64,000 bases of DNA. It comes from Nostocoides sp. F2B08 (GTDB taxonomy: Bacteria; Actinomycetota; Actinomycetes; Actinomycetales; Dermatophilaceae). The notes beneath the pieces were generated by a model. It was not told the origin of the DNA and searched no databases. It saw only the letters and a program-made list of their open reading frames with translations. Within the stretch, counting starts at the first letter, position 1. The number at the start of each line of letters is the position of its first letter. Positions 50,872 to 62,853 of this stretch are shown piece by piece. The stretch lies in contig NZ_WESE01000009.1 in the NCBI RefSeq assembly GCF_009184895.1, positions 124,001 to 188,000 of the forward strand, given 5' to 3'. The translations under genes and the position numbers were made by a program.

Positions 50872-51822
50872 TCAGCTCAGCGTCACTGATCCGAAGAAGC
50901 GGCGGTAGTCCTCCGACATGCCCACATCCAGGCCGTACCCACGACGGGTCAGGGCTTCGCACACCGCGGCGAGCGTGAGTTCGGGCTGCTCGTACAGGCC
51001 CTCTGCCCGGACCACGACGAACAGCCAGCCCTGCTGGGCCAGCCACTCACGGCGGACTCGGTCCCGCTCACGCTGAGCGGGACCGTCGTGCCAGCGGCCG
51101 TCGTATTCGACCGCGATCTTGTGTGCCACATAGGCAAGATCCAGCCGAAAGAGAACCGAACCGTCGGGCGCTGTGATCTCATGGTTGACCGCAGGCTCAG
51201 GTAAGCCTGCGAGCACCAGAAGCAGCCTGAGGTGAGTCTCCGGAACCGAGTCGACGCGGTCGCGCACCAAAGCCGCAGCCTGACGGCCGGCCCGCCCACC
51301 ATGATGCGTCCACGACTGCGCATACGCCATCAGCTCGGCCGCGGTGGTGACCCCACGCTTGACGAGCTGGTCTCCGAATGCGGTGAGTGCGACGAGGTCG
51401 AGATGTACGGCGAGGTGCATGAACGTCATGCCAGGGCTGGTGACCGGCAAGCCGTGCCGACGGGCGCGCTCGATCGGATAGGTGAAGCGATGCAGCTTGA
51501 GGTCCTGACGACTCGTCTGCACGCTCCTCGGATAGGCGAGGTGGACGAACGATGAGCGGGGCGCGGTGGCCGACCACAGGCACGCGGCGGTGAAGTGGCT
51601 CAGGACGCCTCCTGCAGGTGCGACCAGCAAGGCGGCTCGGGCGAGCACGACGAGCGAGTTGGGAACGCGTCGCTCGATGAAGACGCCGCGCAGCACGCTG
51701 CGGAACCGCGAGCTGTAGACCTGCCGTCTGGTCAGGCCAAAACCGTCGGCCATCTCCATCGTGAACGGCCGCTCGGTCCCCGGGATGGTGACCTCTGCCG
51801 TGTTGCCGGAGTTCTTGGACAC
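50872..51822 (-). CDS. AbiEi-antitoxin-like protein with C-terminal DUF559 nuclease-like domain
   Basis: 316 residues. The N-terminal half (FGLTRRQVYSSRFRSVLRGVFI, LSHFTAACLW) resembles AbiEi-type antitoxin wing-helix proteins. The C-terminal ~110 residues are DUF559, a Vsr-like PD-(D/E)XK fold: ETHLRLLL, FRLDLAYVAHKIAVEYDG with acidic residues in order, and GWLFVVVRAEG. It starts with GTG. Base and codon use look less GC-biased than in neighbouring genes, and inverted TTATCCACA 9-mers flank it. No toxin partner is seen. It is possibly a mobile orphan; its role is unknown. Confidence 0.75.
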   Translation of the reverse strand: MSKNSGNTAEVTIPGTERPFTMEMADGFGLTRRQVYSSRFRSVLRGVFIERRVPNSLVVLARAALLVAPAGGVLSHFTAACLWSATAPRSSFVHLAYPRSVQTSRQDLKLHRFTYPIERARRHGLPVTSPGMTFMHLAVHLDLVALTAFGDQLVKRGVTTAAELMAYAQSWTHHGGRAGRQAAALVRDRVDSVPETHLRLLLVLAGLPEPAVNHEITAPDGSVLFRLDLAYVAHKIAVEYDGRWHDGPAQRERDRVRREWLAQQGWLFVVVRAEGLYEQPELTLAAVCEALTRRGYGLDVGMSEDYRRFFGSVTLS

Positions 51823-51861
51823 CCCGGCATCGTGGCCGATCTCCGAGAACGCCTCGAAGAC

Positions 51862-51870
51862 TTATCCACA
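51862..51870 (+). repeat. Right inverted DnaA-box-like 9-mer flanking the DUF559 gene
   Basis: TTATCCACA, a perfect consensus DnaA box, 40 bases upstream of the DUF559 GTG. Confidence 0.6.
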
Positions 51871-51908
51871 GTCGCCCTCCCAACGGCGGGACGAACCTCC
51901 CGCCGACA

Positions 51909-53591
51909 CTAGGGCGCCAGGGCAGCGCGCAGGACGTCGAGACCGACCGAGCCGATGTCGAGCGCGCGACGGTGGAACGCCTTGAGGTCGAAGGCATCTC
52001 CCTCACGCGCGCTCAGCTCCCCGCGGATCTGCAGCCACAACCGCTCACCGATCTTGTAGCTGGGCGCCTGCCCCGGCCACCCGAGGTACCGGTCGAGCTC
52101 GAAGCGGAGGAAGCCCTCCTCCATGTTCGCGTGCGCGTTGAGGAAGGCCCATGCCTTGTCATAGGTCCACTGCCCGCCACCGACCTCGGCCGGGGCCTCG
52201 AAGCCGCAGTGCACCCCGATGTCCAGCACCACCCGCGCGGCACGCAGCGACTGCCCGTCGAGCATCCCAAGGTAGTTTCCCGGATCGTCGAGATAACCGA
52301 GCTCGTGCATGAGCCGCTCGGAGTACAGCGCCCAGCCCTCGCCGTGGCCGGAGGTCCAGCACATCAGCCGGCGCCACGGGTTGAGCAGCTCCTTGCGATA
52401 GACCGTCTGGGCGATCTGCAGGTGATGCCCCGGGACGCCCTCGTGGTAGACGGTGGTCAGCTCGCGCCAGGTGCCGAACTCGGTGACACCTCTCGGCACG
52501 GACCACCACATCCGCCCCGGCCGCTCGAAGTCCTCGCTCGGCCCGGTGTAGTAAATGCCGCCGGTGTGCGTCGGCGCGATCATGCACTCGATCCGACGGA
52601 CCGGTTCGGGGATGTCGAAGTGGACGTCGGCGAACTCGGCGATGGCCTCGTCGGCCTTCTCCTGCATCCACTCCCGCAACGCGTCGGTGCCGGTCAACCG
52701 GTACGCCGGGTCGGCGTCGAGAGCGGCGATCGCCTCCTTGACGTCGACGCCGGGGCGGATCCGCTGCACGGTCGCCTCCATCTCGGCGACGATGCGGGCC
52801 AGCTCCTCCTGGCCCCACGCATACGTCTCCTCGAGATCGATGCTCGCTCCGAGGAAGTCACGCGAGTGCAGCGCATAGCGCTCCCGCCCGACCGCGTCGG
52901 CCTCGGGTGCGCGCGGGAGGAGACTCTGGCGGAGCATCCGGCTCAGGTCCTGGTATGCGCGGGCCGCCTCCGCGGCCCCCTCGCCCAGGGCGGCGCGAGC
53001 CGTCTCGGAGAGCTCGCCGTCGCGGGTCCGCGCCCGGCCGAGCAGAGCGCGGAGATACCCGTCCTCACTCACGACGTCGTCGCACTGCCGAATACATGCC
53101 TCGACCTGACGGCGAGCGGCGACGTGACCACGAGAGGCGGCGAGCTCCAGGGTCTCCTGCCAGCCCGTGAACGCCTCCGGCACGGCGGCCATCCGCCGTC
53201 CGATGGTCGCCCAGTGCTCGTCGGTCGCCGTCGGCATGAGGTCGAAGATGTCGCGAACCGCCTGCAGTGCAGAGGCGATGTTGTTGAGCGTCCGCTCCTC
53301 CTCGCCACTGACGTAGAGCTCCTCGTGCAGCCCGAGGCGCTCCCGCATCGCCGCGACGGTCACCTCGTCGATCTCGTCGACCGGACGTGCGTCGGCGAGC
53401 CGGGCGAGGGCGCGGCGGCGGAGCTCGGACTGCGCCGCGAACCCCGCCGGGGACAGGTCGTCGAGCTCGTCGTCGCGGCCGGGCACGCCGAGATAGGTGG
53501 CCTCCATCGGGCTCAGTGCCACGCGCTCGGTGAAGTAGTCGGTGGCGATGGCGTCGACGTCGGTCGTCGGGCGGGAGGGGGTCTGCGTCAC
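51909..53591 (-). CDS. DUF885 family metallopeptidase-like protein
   Basis: 560 residues, almost wholly helical. The zinc-binding VYHEGVPGHHLQIAQ motif and a following SGHGEGWALYSERL (third ligand) place it in the DUF885/M32-like group. Activity is presumably a peptidase, but members are poorly studied. There is no signal peptide. I prefer the GTG at 53591, because TAGCGT stands 7 bases upstream; a GTG at 53600 adds three residues. Confidence 0.82.
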   Translation of the reverse strand: MTQTPSRPTTDVDAIATDYFTERVALSPMEATYLGVPGRDDELDDLSPAGFAAQSELRRRALARLADARPVDEIDEVTVAAMRERLGLHEELYVSGEEERTLNNIASALQAVRDIFDLMPTATDEHWATIGRRMAAVPEAFTGWQETLELAASRGHVAARRQVEACIRQCDDVVSEDGYLRALLGRARTRDGELSETARAALGEGAAEAARAYQDLSRMLRQSLLPRAPEADAVGRERYALHSRDFLGASIDLEETYAWGQEELARIVAEMEATVQRIRPGVDVKEAIAALDADPAYRLTGTDALREWMQEKADEAIAEFADVHFDIPEPVRRIECMIAPTHTGGIYYTGPSEDFERPGRMWWSVPRGVTEFGTWRELTTVYHEGVPGHHLQIAQTVYRKELLNPWRRLMCWTSGHGEGWALYSERLMHELGYLDDPGNYLGMLDGQSLRAARVVLDIGVHCGFEAPAEVGGGQWTYDKAWAFLNAHANMEEGFLRFELDRYLGWPGQAPSYKIGERLWLQIRGELSAREGDAFDLKAFHRRALDIGSVGLDVLRAALAP

Positions 53592-53598
53592 GGCGCCC

Positions 53599-53604
53599 AC
53601 GCTA
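53599..53604 (-). promoter_or_regulatory. -10 box TAGCGT for leaderless DUF885 gene
   Basis: Minus strand, 7 bases before the GTG at 53591. Confidence 0.45.
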
Positions 53605-53661
53605 CGTCAGGAGAGCGACAGCCGCTCGACCTCCGACCGCGCCCGGGGCAGGACGCGCCAC

Positions 53662-53667
53662 TACTGT
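53662..53667 (+). promoter_or_regulatory. -10 box TACTGT for leaderless maf
   Basis: Seven bases before the GTG at 53675. Confidence 0.5.
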
Positions 53668-53674
53668 GGGCCTC

Positions 53675-54325
53675 GTGTCCGCCCCCATCCACCTCGTCCT
53701 CGCCTCCGCATCCCCCGCCCGCCGCAGGCTGCTGCTCCAGGCGGGGATCGAGCCGACCGTCTATGTCAGCGAAGTCGACGAGGAGGCCGTCGAGGCGCAG
53801 GCGCGCGAGACCTACGGCGAGCTCGGGCCCGCAGACGTCGCCCTTCTCCTCGCCCGCGCCAAGGCCGAGGCGGTCGCGGCCGAGCTGCGCGACGGTGACC
53901 ACGTCGTCCTCGGCTGCGACTCGGTGCTCGAGCTCGACGGGTCAATCCACGGCAAGCCGGCCGACCCCGCCGAGGCGGTGCAGCGGTGGCAGGCCATGCG
54001 CGGCCGCTCGGGCGTCCTGCACACCGGCCACTGGCTCGTCGACGACCGCGCCGCGGGCAGCGGCGGCACGGGCGGCACGATCGGGGCCGCGGTCGACACG
54101 GCGGTCCACTTCGCCGACCTCGACGACCGGGAGATCGAGGACTACGTCGCCACCGGCGAGCCGCTGCGGGTCGCCGGAGCCTTCACCATCGACGGGCTCG
54201 GCGCCCCCTACGTCACGGGCATCGAGGGCGACCATACGAACGTCGTCGGCCTGTCCCTGCCCACTCTGCGCGAGCTGCTCCTCGACATCGGCATCCACTG
54301 GAGCGAGGTCATGACTCCACGGTGA
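53675..54325 (+). CDS. maf: Maf-family nucleoside triphosphate pyrophosphatase
   Basis: 216 residues. It hydrolyses non-canonical or modified NTPs to monophosphates in the cytoplasm. The LASASPARRRLLLQAG start, GCDSVLELDG (active Asp), GKPADPAEA and the TGEPLRVAGAFTIDG motif are conserved. The leaderless box fixes the start at the third GTG of the frame. The last 17 bases overlap the convergent DHOD-like gene. Confidence 0.92.
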   Translation: MSAPIHLVLASASPARRRLLLQAGIEPTVYVSEVDEEAVEAQARETYGELGPADVALLLARAKAEAVAAELRDGDHVVLGCDSVLELDGSIHGKPADPAEAVQRWQAMRGRSGVLHTGHWLVDDRAAGSGGTGGTIGAAVDTAVHFADLDDREIEDYVATGEPLRVAGAFTIDGLGAPYVTGIEGDHTNVVGLSLPTLRELLLDIGIHWSEVMTPR

Positions 54326-55324
54326 GGTCTCCGTACACCGCCCGCGCCTGGGCCAGCGCCGCGACGTAGCCCGCCCGCTCCACCCGGTCGCCGTCGGCGT
54401 CGACGCCCACCGCCAGGGCCCCACGGACCGCATCGAGCGACGCGAACCCCTTGCGCTCCGCCCAGGCCTGCAGACCCGCGGTCAGGTCCACCGCATACCC
54501 CGGTCCGTGCCGCAGCAGCGCGGAGGCGCTCATGACCACATCCGCTCCCGCGAGGAGGTCTGCGGCGACGTCCTCCGCGGTCTCGACACCGGTCGTTGCG
54601 GCGAGTGACGCGACGCCGAGCCGCCCGTGCAGCAGCGCTATCCAGGTCCTGGCGAGCCGGCCCTCGTCGCGCGTCGAGAGGGTCGGGTACGGGTGCACCG
54701 TGAGCGCCTCTACGTCGACGTCGGGTTGGACGAACCGGTTGAACAGCACCAGACCGGAGGCCCCGGCCTCGACGATGGCGGCCGCCACCGCGGCCGTCGA
54801 GCTGAAGTACGGGCTGAGCTTGACGGCGACGGGCACGGAGACCGCGGCGACGACGTCGCCGACGATGTCGAGATGCCTGGCCTCCACCTCGGCGCCGGTG
54901 AGCGAGGTGCGGCCGGGCACCGCATACACGTTGAGCTCGATGGCGGCCGCCCCCGCGGTCTCCATCGACCGCGCGATGCCGGTCCACCCGCCCGGGGTCG
55001 AGCCGTTGAGGCTCGCGATGACGGGGATCTCGAGTGCCGCGGCCGCCCGCTCGACGTGGCGCAGGTAGGGTGCGGTCCCGCCGAGGTCGACGTCCGGCCC
55101 GCCGGGCAGATAGCTCTGCGCCTCGCCCCACGCGTGCTCGTGGCGCTCGGTGAGCTCGAGGTCCGCGAGCTCCTGCTGGCGCACCTGCTCCTCGAACAGC
55201 GAAGGGAGCACCACCGCGCCGACCCCTGCGTCCTCGACCATCCGCAGCCGGTCCAGGCGGGAGGTGACCGGTGAGGCCGAGGCGACCAACGGGCTGCGCA
55301 GAGTCAGACCGAGGTATGCGGTGG

Positions 55325-55334
<10 letters not shown>
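54309..55334 (-). CDS. Dihydroorotate dehydrogenase-like flavoprotein
   Basis: 341 residues, FMN TIM barrel of the DHOD type: LTLRSPLVASASPVTS near the N-terminus, the VIASLNGSTPGGW segment, VAVKLSPYFSS with the FMN lysine, and ATTGVETAEDV. It lacks a clear match to classical PyrD enzymes. It overlaps the 3' end of the pyruvate:ferredoxin oxidoreductase gene, so it probably takes ferredoxin-linked electrons rather than serving pyrimidine synthesis; this is inference. Confidence 0.8.
55313..55326 (+). repeat. Copy of the recurring 14-mer GGTATGCGGTGGTC
   Basis: Exact match on the plus strand; in the minus-strand DHOD-like gene it encodes T-T-A-Y. Confidence 0.7.
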
Positions 55335-58959
<3,625 letters not shown>

Positions 58960-58963
<4 letters not shown>

Positions 58964-60690
58964 CGGCGCACCTCGCTCGGAGGCGAGACGGGCGCGGGGG
59001 TCTTCGGGTCGGTGACGCGGGACGGGTCGGGTGGTGGCAGGAAGACGTTGTGCGGCAGCGGGTCGTCCTCGCCGATCATCTCGATGGCGTGGACAGGGCA
59101 CTGGCGGAAGCACGTACTGCAGCCGGTGCAGGCGTCGTAGTCGAAGCGGTAGCGGTGGCCGACCCCGAGCTTGACGATGGCGTCCTCGGGACAGGAGCCG
59201 AGACATCCGTCGCACTCGAAGCAGTTGCCGCACGAGAGACACCGCCCGGCCTCGAAGCGGGCCTCGGTGGGCTCGAGTCCGGCGACGACCTCGTCGAAGG
59301 CCGCGACCCGGGTGCCCGGATCGAGCTCGCCCTGTTCCCGGCGGGTGTGGTCGCCGAAGTACCACAGGTGCAGGACGTCGAGGTCGGCGCGCGGGTGCTT
59401 GGGGGGCGGCGCATACGCCCCACCGCGCAGCCACGCGTCGATGTTGCGGGCCGCCTTCTTGCCGTGGCCGACCCCCATTGTGACGGTGCGCTCACTCGGC
59501 ACGGCGTCGCCGCCGGCGAAGACGCCGGGCGCACCGGTCATGAGCGTCACGGGGTCGACCTGGACGACGTCGCCGTCGAAGGCGATGCCCGGGAGCGTGG
59601 CGAGGAAGCGCGTGTCGCTCTCCTGGCCGAGCGCGAGGATGACGGTGTCGGCGGCGAGGGTCTCGTACTCGCCCGTCCCATGCGGGCGGCCGTTCTCGTC
59701 GAGCGCCTGGATCTCGACGGTGAGCTCGCGCTCGCCCATCGAGGCGATGGTCCGCAGCCAGTTCATCCGGATGCCCTCGTCCTCGGCGTCGCGGGCTTCC
59801 TCCTCGTGAGCGGGCATCTGCTCGCGGGTGCGGCGGTAGACGATGATCGTGTCGTCGGCGCCGAGCCGGCGCGCGACGCGGGCCGCGTCCATGGCCGTGT
59901 TGCCGCCGCCGTAGACCGCGACCCGGCCCTGCAGCTGCGGCTGGTCCCCGGACTCGACACCGCGCAGGAAGGAGACGGCGTCGAGGACCCTGCCTGCATC
60001 CTGGTTGGGGATGTCGACGCGCTTGGACAGGTGGGCGCCGACGGCCACGAACGCGGCGTCGAAGCCATCCCCCCTCATCTCGGCCTGCAGGTCGGTGACG
60101 ACGTGGTCCTGCTCGAAGTGCACACCGAGCCGGTGCAGGCGGCGGATCTCGGCATCGAGAACGCGTCGCGGCAGACGATAGCTCGGAATCCCGTAGCGCA
60201 TCATGCCGCCCGCGAGCGGGCTGTTGTCGCGGATGACGACCTCGTGGCCGAGCATCGTGAGGTGATAGGCCGCGGAGAGCCCGCTCGGGCCGCTGCCGAC
60301 GACGAGGACGCGCTTGCCCGAGCGCTCCGACGGACCGGTGAAGATCCAGTCGCGGTCGATGGCGAGGTCGCCGAGGAAGCGCTCGACCGCGTGGATCGAG
60401 ACCGCCCCGTCGAGCTCGGCGCGGTTGCACGCCGTCTCACAGGGGTGGTAGCAGACGCGTCCGTGGACCGCCGGAAAGGGGTTGTCCCTGGTCAGTTCGC
60501 GCCAGGCCTCCTCGTGCCGGCCGGCCTTGGTGTGGGCGAGCCAGGCCTGGATGTTCTCCCCCGCCGGACACCCCGCGTTGCACGGCGGGAGCAGGTCGAC
60601 ATAGACCGGCCGCTGGGTCCGGACCGGGCCGGCTCGGCGCCGCCCTGTCCCCAGGGCCGACAGGGGGGCGATGTCCCGCCGCTCGTCCAC
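58960..60690 (-). CDS. GltD-like NAD(P)H:ferredoxin oxidoreductase with extra [4Fe-4S] domain
   Basis: 576 residues. An N-terminal Fer4_20 helical domain with cluster cysteines (PPCNAGCPAGENIQAW) is followed by the FAD site VVGSGPSGLSAAYHL, the NADPH site VYGGGNTAMDAAR and a C-terminal two-cluster ferredoxin domain (CLSCGNCFECDGCLGSCPEDA, here split at 20, and CTGCSTCFRQCPV). It is related to the small subunit of glutamate synthase and to NfnB. No large GltB subunit is present, so it probably moves electrons between NAD(P)H and the ferredoxin of the overlapping pyruvate oxidoreductase. It starts with GTG; GAGG lies about 10 bases upstream. Confidence 0.85.
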
Positions 60691-60740
60691 GCTCGATCAT
60701 CCTCGTTCCGCGCCGGGAGCCGCGCGAGAGCCGCACAGCC

Positions 60741-60764
60741 CTACAACTACGAACTGTAGTACAT
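60741..60764. promoter_or_regulatory. ACTAC/GTAGT dyad between divergent electron-transfer and antiporter genes
   Basis: CTACAACTACGAACTGTAGT contains ACTAC-N5-GTAGT plus a second outer CTACA/TGTAG pair. It is the only AT-rich spot in the 140-bp gap and overlaps a minus-strand TACAGT (-10-like, 60753-60758). The TACA/TGTA half-sites resemble BlaI/MecI-type operators. Confidence 0.45.
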
Positions 60765-60830
60765 CGGCGTCCATGTCCGACCCCGCACCCGTTGTCCCGA
60801 TGGCGGCGCCCGACAGGGGAGAATCGCCCC

Positions 60831-62720
60831 GTGGAGCTCGCCGTCCTTCTCGTCTCGATCATCGCCACGGTGATCGCCGTGACGAAGGCGTGCGAGCACG
60901 TCCCCGTCCCGCCTCCGCTCGCGCTGCTCGGCGTGGGGGTGTTGGGGTCCTTCCTGCCGTTCGTCCCCGAGGTCACGCTGACGCCCGAACTCGTCCTGTT
61001 CGGGATCCTGCCGCCGCTGCTCTACAGCACCGCGATCACGACATCGCTCTACGACGTCGCCGCGCATCGCGTGACGATCGTCAGCCTCTCCGTCGGCCTG
61101 GTCCTGTTCACCGCCCTGGGCGTCGCTCTCGTCGTGTATGCGATTCTCCCGGTCCCCTTCTCCCTCGCCTTCGCGGTGGGGGCCATCGTGGCCCCTCCCG
61201 ACGCGGTGGCGGCGACCGCCGTCGCACGCAGGATCGGCCTGCCGAGACGGATCACGACGATCCTCGAGGGTGAGTCCCTCGCCAACGACGCGATCGCGCT
61301 CGTGTCGCTGCGGACGGCCATCGCGGTCTGGGTGGCCACGTCCACCCTCGGAGAGGAAGAGACCCTCCAGTGGTGGACCCCGGTCGGGGACTTCGCCTGG
61401 GCCGTCGTCGCCGGCATCGGGATCGGCCTGCTCACCTCGGTCGTCATCGGGGCGGTGCGGCGACACATCCACAACCCGGCGATGGACACCGCGCTGTCCT
61501 TCGTCGTGCCGTTCGCGGCCTACGTTCCCGCCGAGCAGGTAGGCGGTTCCGGGGTGCTCGCGGTCATCGCCTGCGGACTCGTCCTCGCTCACCGGGCCCC
61601 GGTCCTGCAGTCGGCGGCGTCGCGGATGTCGGAGCGGACCAACTGGGCGGCCATCACGTACATCCTCCAGAACGCCGTGTTCCTCCTCATCGGGCTCCAG
61701 ATGGCCACCATCCTGCGGGCCGTCGAGGCCGGCGGGCTGACGGTGACCCGAACGGTCGTCCTCGGACTGGTCGTGCTGGCCACCGTCCTCGTGCTTCGTC
61801 CGATCTACATCTTCCCCATGGGCCGCATCTCCCGGCGTTTCGACGGGGACGCCGAGCGCTACTCCGACTGGCGGGAGCTGCTCGTCTCGTCGTGGTTCGG
61901 GATGCGCGGGGTCGTGACCGTCGCGGCGGCCCTGACCCTGCCTGCCGAGGTGCCGTTCCGCAACGCCCTCGTCATGGTGGCGCTCATCGTCACCGTGGGG
62001 ACCCTCGTGCTCCAGGGACTCACCCTGCCCACTCTGGCCCAGCGGGTGGGGGTGTGCGCGCCCGACGCCCGCGAGGACGCGCTCCAGGAGGCGGCGGTGC
62101 TCCAGGCCGCCTCGGCGGCAGGGATGCGGGCCATCGAGGACGAGGCGGAGGGCGACTGGTCCGACGTCGTCGACCTGCTCCGCCGCCAGTCGACCGGTCG
62201 GGCGAACCGGGTGTGGGAGCAGCTCGGCGCCGGTGGCCCCGAGGCGGACGAGACGCCGACCCAGGCGTACGTCCGGCTGCGGCTGCGCATGCTGACCGCC
62301 GAGCGGGACGAGGTGCTCCGGATCCGCGACACGGCCCAGGTGGACAGCGTCGTCCTGGACACGGTGATGCGTCAGCTCGACGCCGAGGAGGCCGCCCTGC
62401 TGTACGCGAGCGATCGGCAGGTTGCCGTGCGCGACGAGCTCGCGACCCCCTCCCGGCTCGCCGGCGAGTGCGAGCACCTGCTCGACGAGCCGCAGCATGC
62501 CGCGCCGCTCACCCCGGAGGGCTGCAGCGCCTGCCTGCGCGAAGGCTCGACCTGGGTCCACCTGAGGCTGTGCACCCGGTGCGGCGAGGTCGGCTGCTGT
62601 GACTCGTCCGCGGGCCGGCACGCGACCCGGCACTTCGAGGAGACCGGACACCCGGTCATGCGGAGCATGGAGGCCGGCGAGACATGGCGCTGGTGCTACG
62701 TCGACGAGCTTCTCGGCTGA
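60831..62720 (+). CDS. CPA1 Na+/H+ antiporter with C-terminal UBP-type zinc finger
   Basis: 629 residues. Residues 1-~400 are the CPA1/NhaP-type antiporter with about 12 helices: VGAIVAPPDAVAATAV carries the ion-binding site and LEGESLANDAIALVS the second acidic motif. A helical linker follows. Residues ~563-629 form a complete UBP-type zinc finger: Cys565, Cys568, Cys581, Cys584, Cys589 or 590, His597, His601 and His607, ending WRWCYVDELLG. In eukaryotes this fold grips the Gly-Gly end of ubiquitin. The GTG start has AGGGGAG 9 bases upstream. Confidence 0.9.
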   Translation: MELAVLLVSIIATVIAVTKACEHVPVPPPLALLGVGVLGSFLPFVPEVTLTPELVLFGILPPLLYSTAITTSLYDVAAHRVTIVSLSVGLVLFTALGVALVVYAILPVPFSLAFAVGAIVAPPDAVAATAVARRIGLPRRITTILEGESLANDAIALVSLRTAIAVWVATSTLGEEETLQWWTPVGDFAWAVVAGIGIGLLTSVVIGAVRRHIHNPAMDTALSFVVPFAAYVPAEQVGGSGVLAVIACGLVLAHRAPVLQSAASRMSERTNWAAITYILQNAVFLLIGLQMATILRAVEAGGLTVTRTVVLGLVVLATVLVLRPIYIFPMGRISRRFDGDAERYSDWRELLVSSWFGMRGVVTVAAALTLPAEVPFRNALVMVALIVTVGTLVLQGLTLPTLAQRVGVCAPDAREDALQEAAVLQAASAAGMRAIEDEAEGDWSDVVDLLRRQSTGRANRVWEQLGAGGPEADETPTQAYVRLRLRMLTAERDEVLRIRDTAQVDSVVLDTVMRQLDAEEAALLYASDRQVAVRDELATPSRLAGECEHLLDEPQHAAPLTPEGCSACLREGSTWVHLRLCTRCGEVGCCDSSAGRHATRHFEETGHPVMRSMEAGETWRWCYVDELLG

Positions 62721-62853
62721 GCCGGCCCGCACTGCAGCGCACGGGTGTCTCGTCGCGTGTTTGGTGCGCTGCCCTGTGTTCGGTGCGCTGTAGCGCGCCG
62801 AAACCACTGCACCGGCCCGGTTCCGGAGGAACGGCCCGCCCGAGTCAGCTCCG

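Noticed and set aside
50814-51870. Replication origin (two DnaA boxes)
   Set aside because: Only two boxes about 1 kb apart, no cluster, no AT-rich unwinding element, and no dnaA/dnaN/gyrB neighbours.
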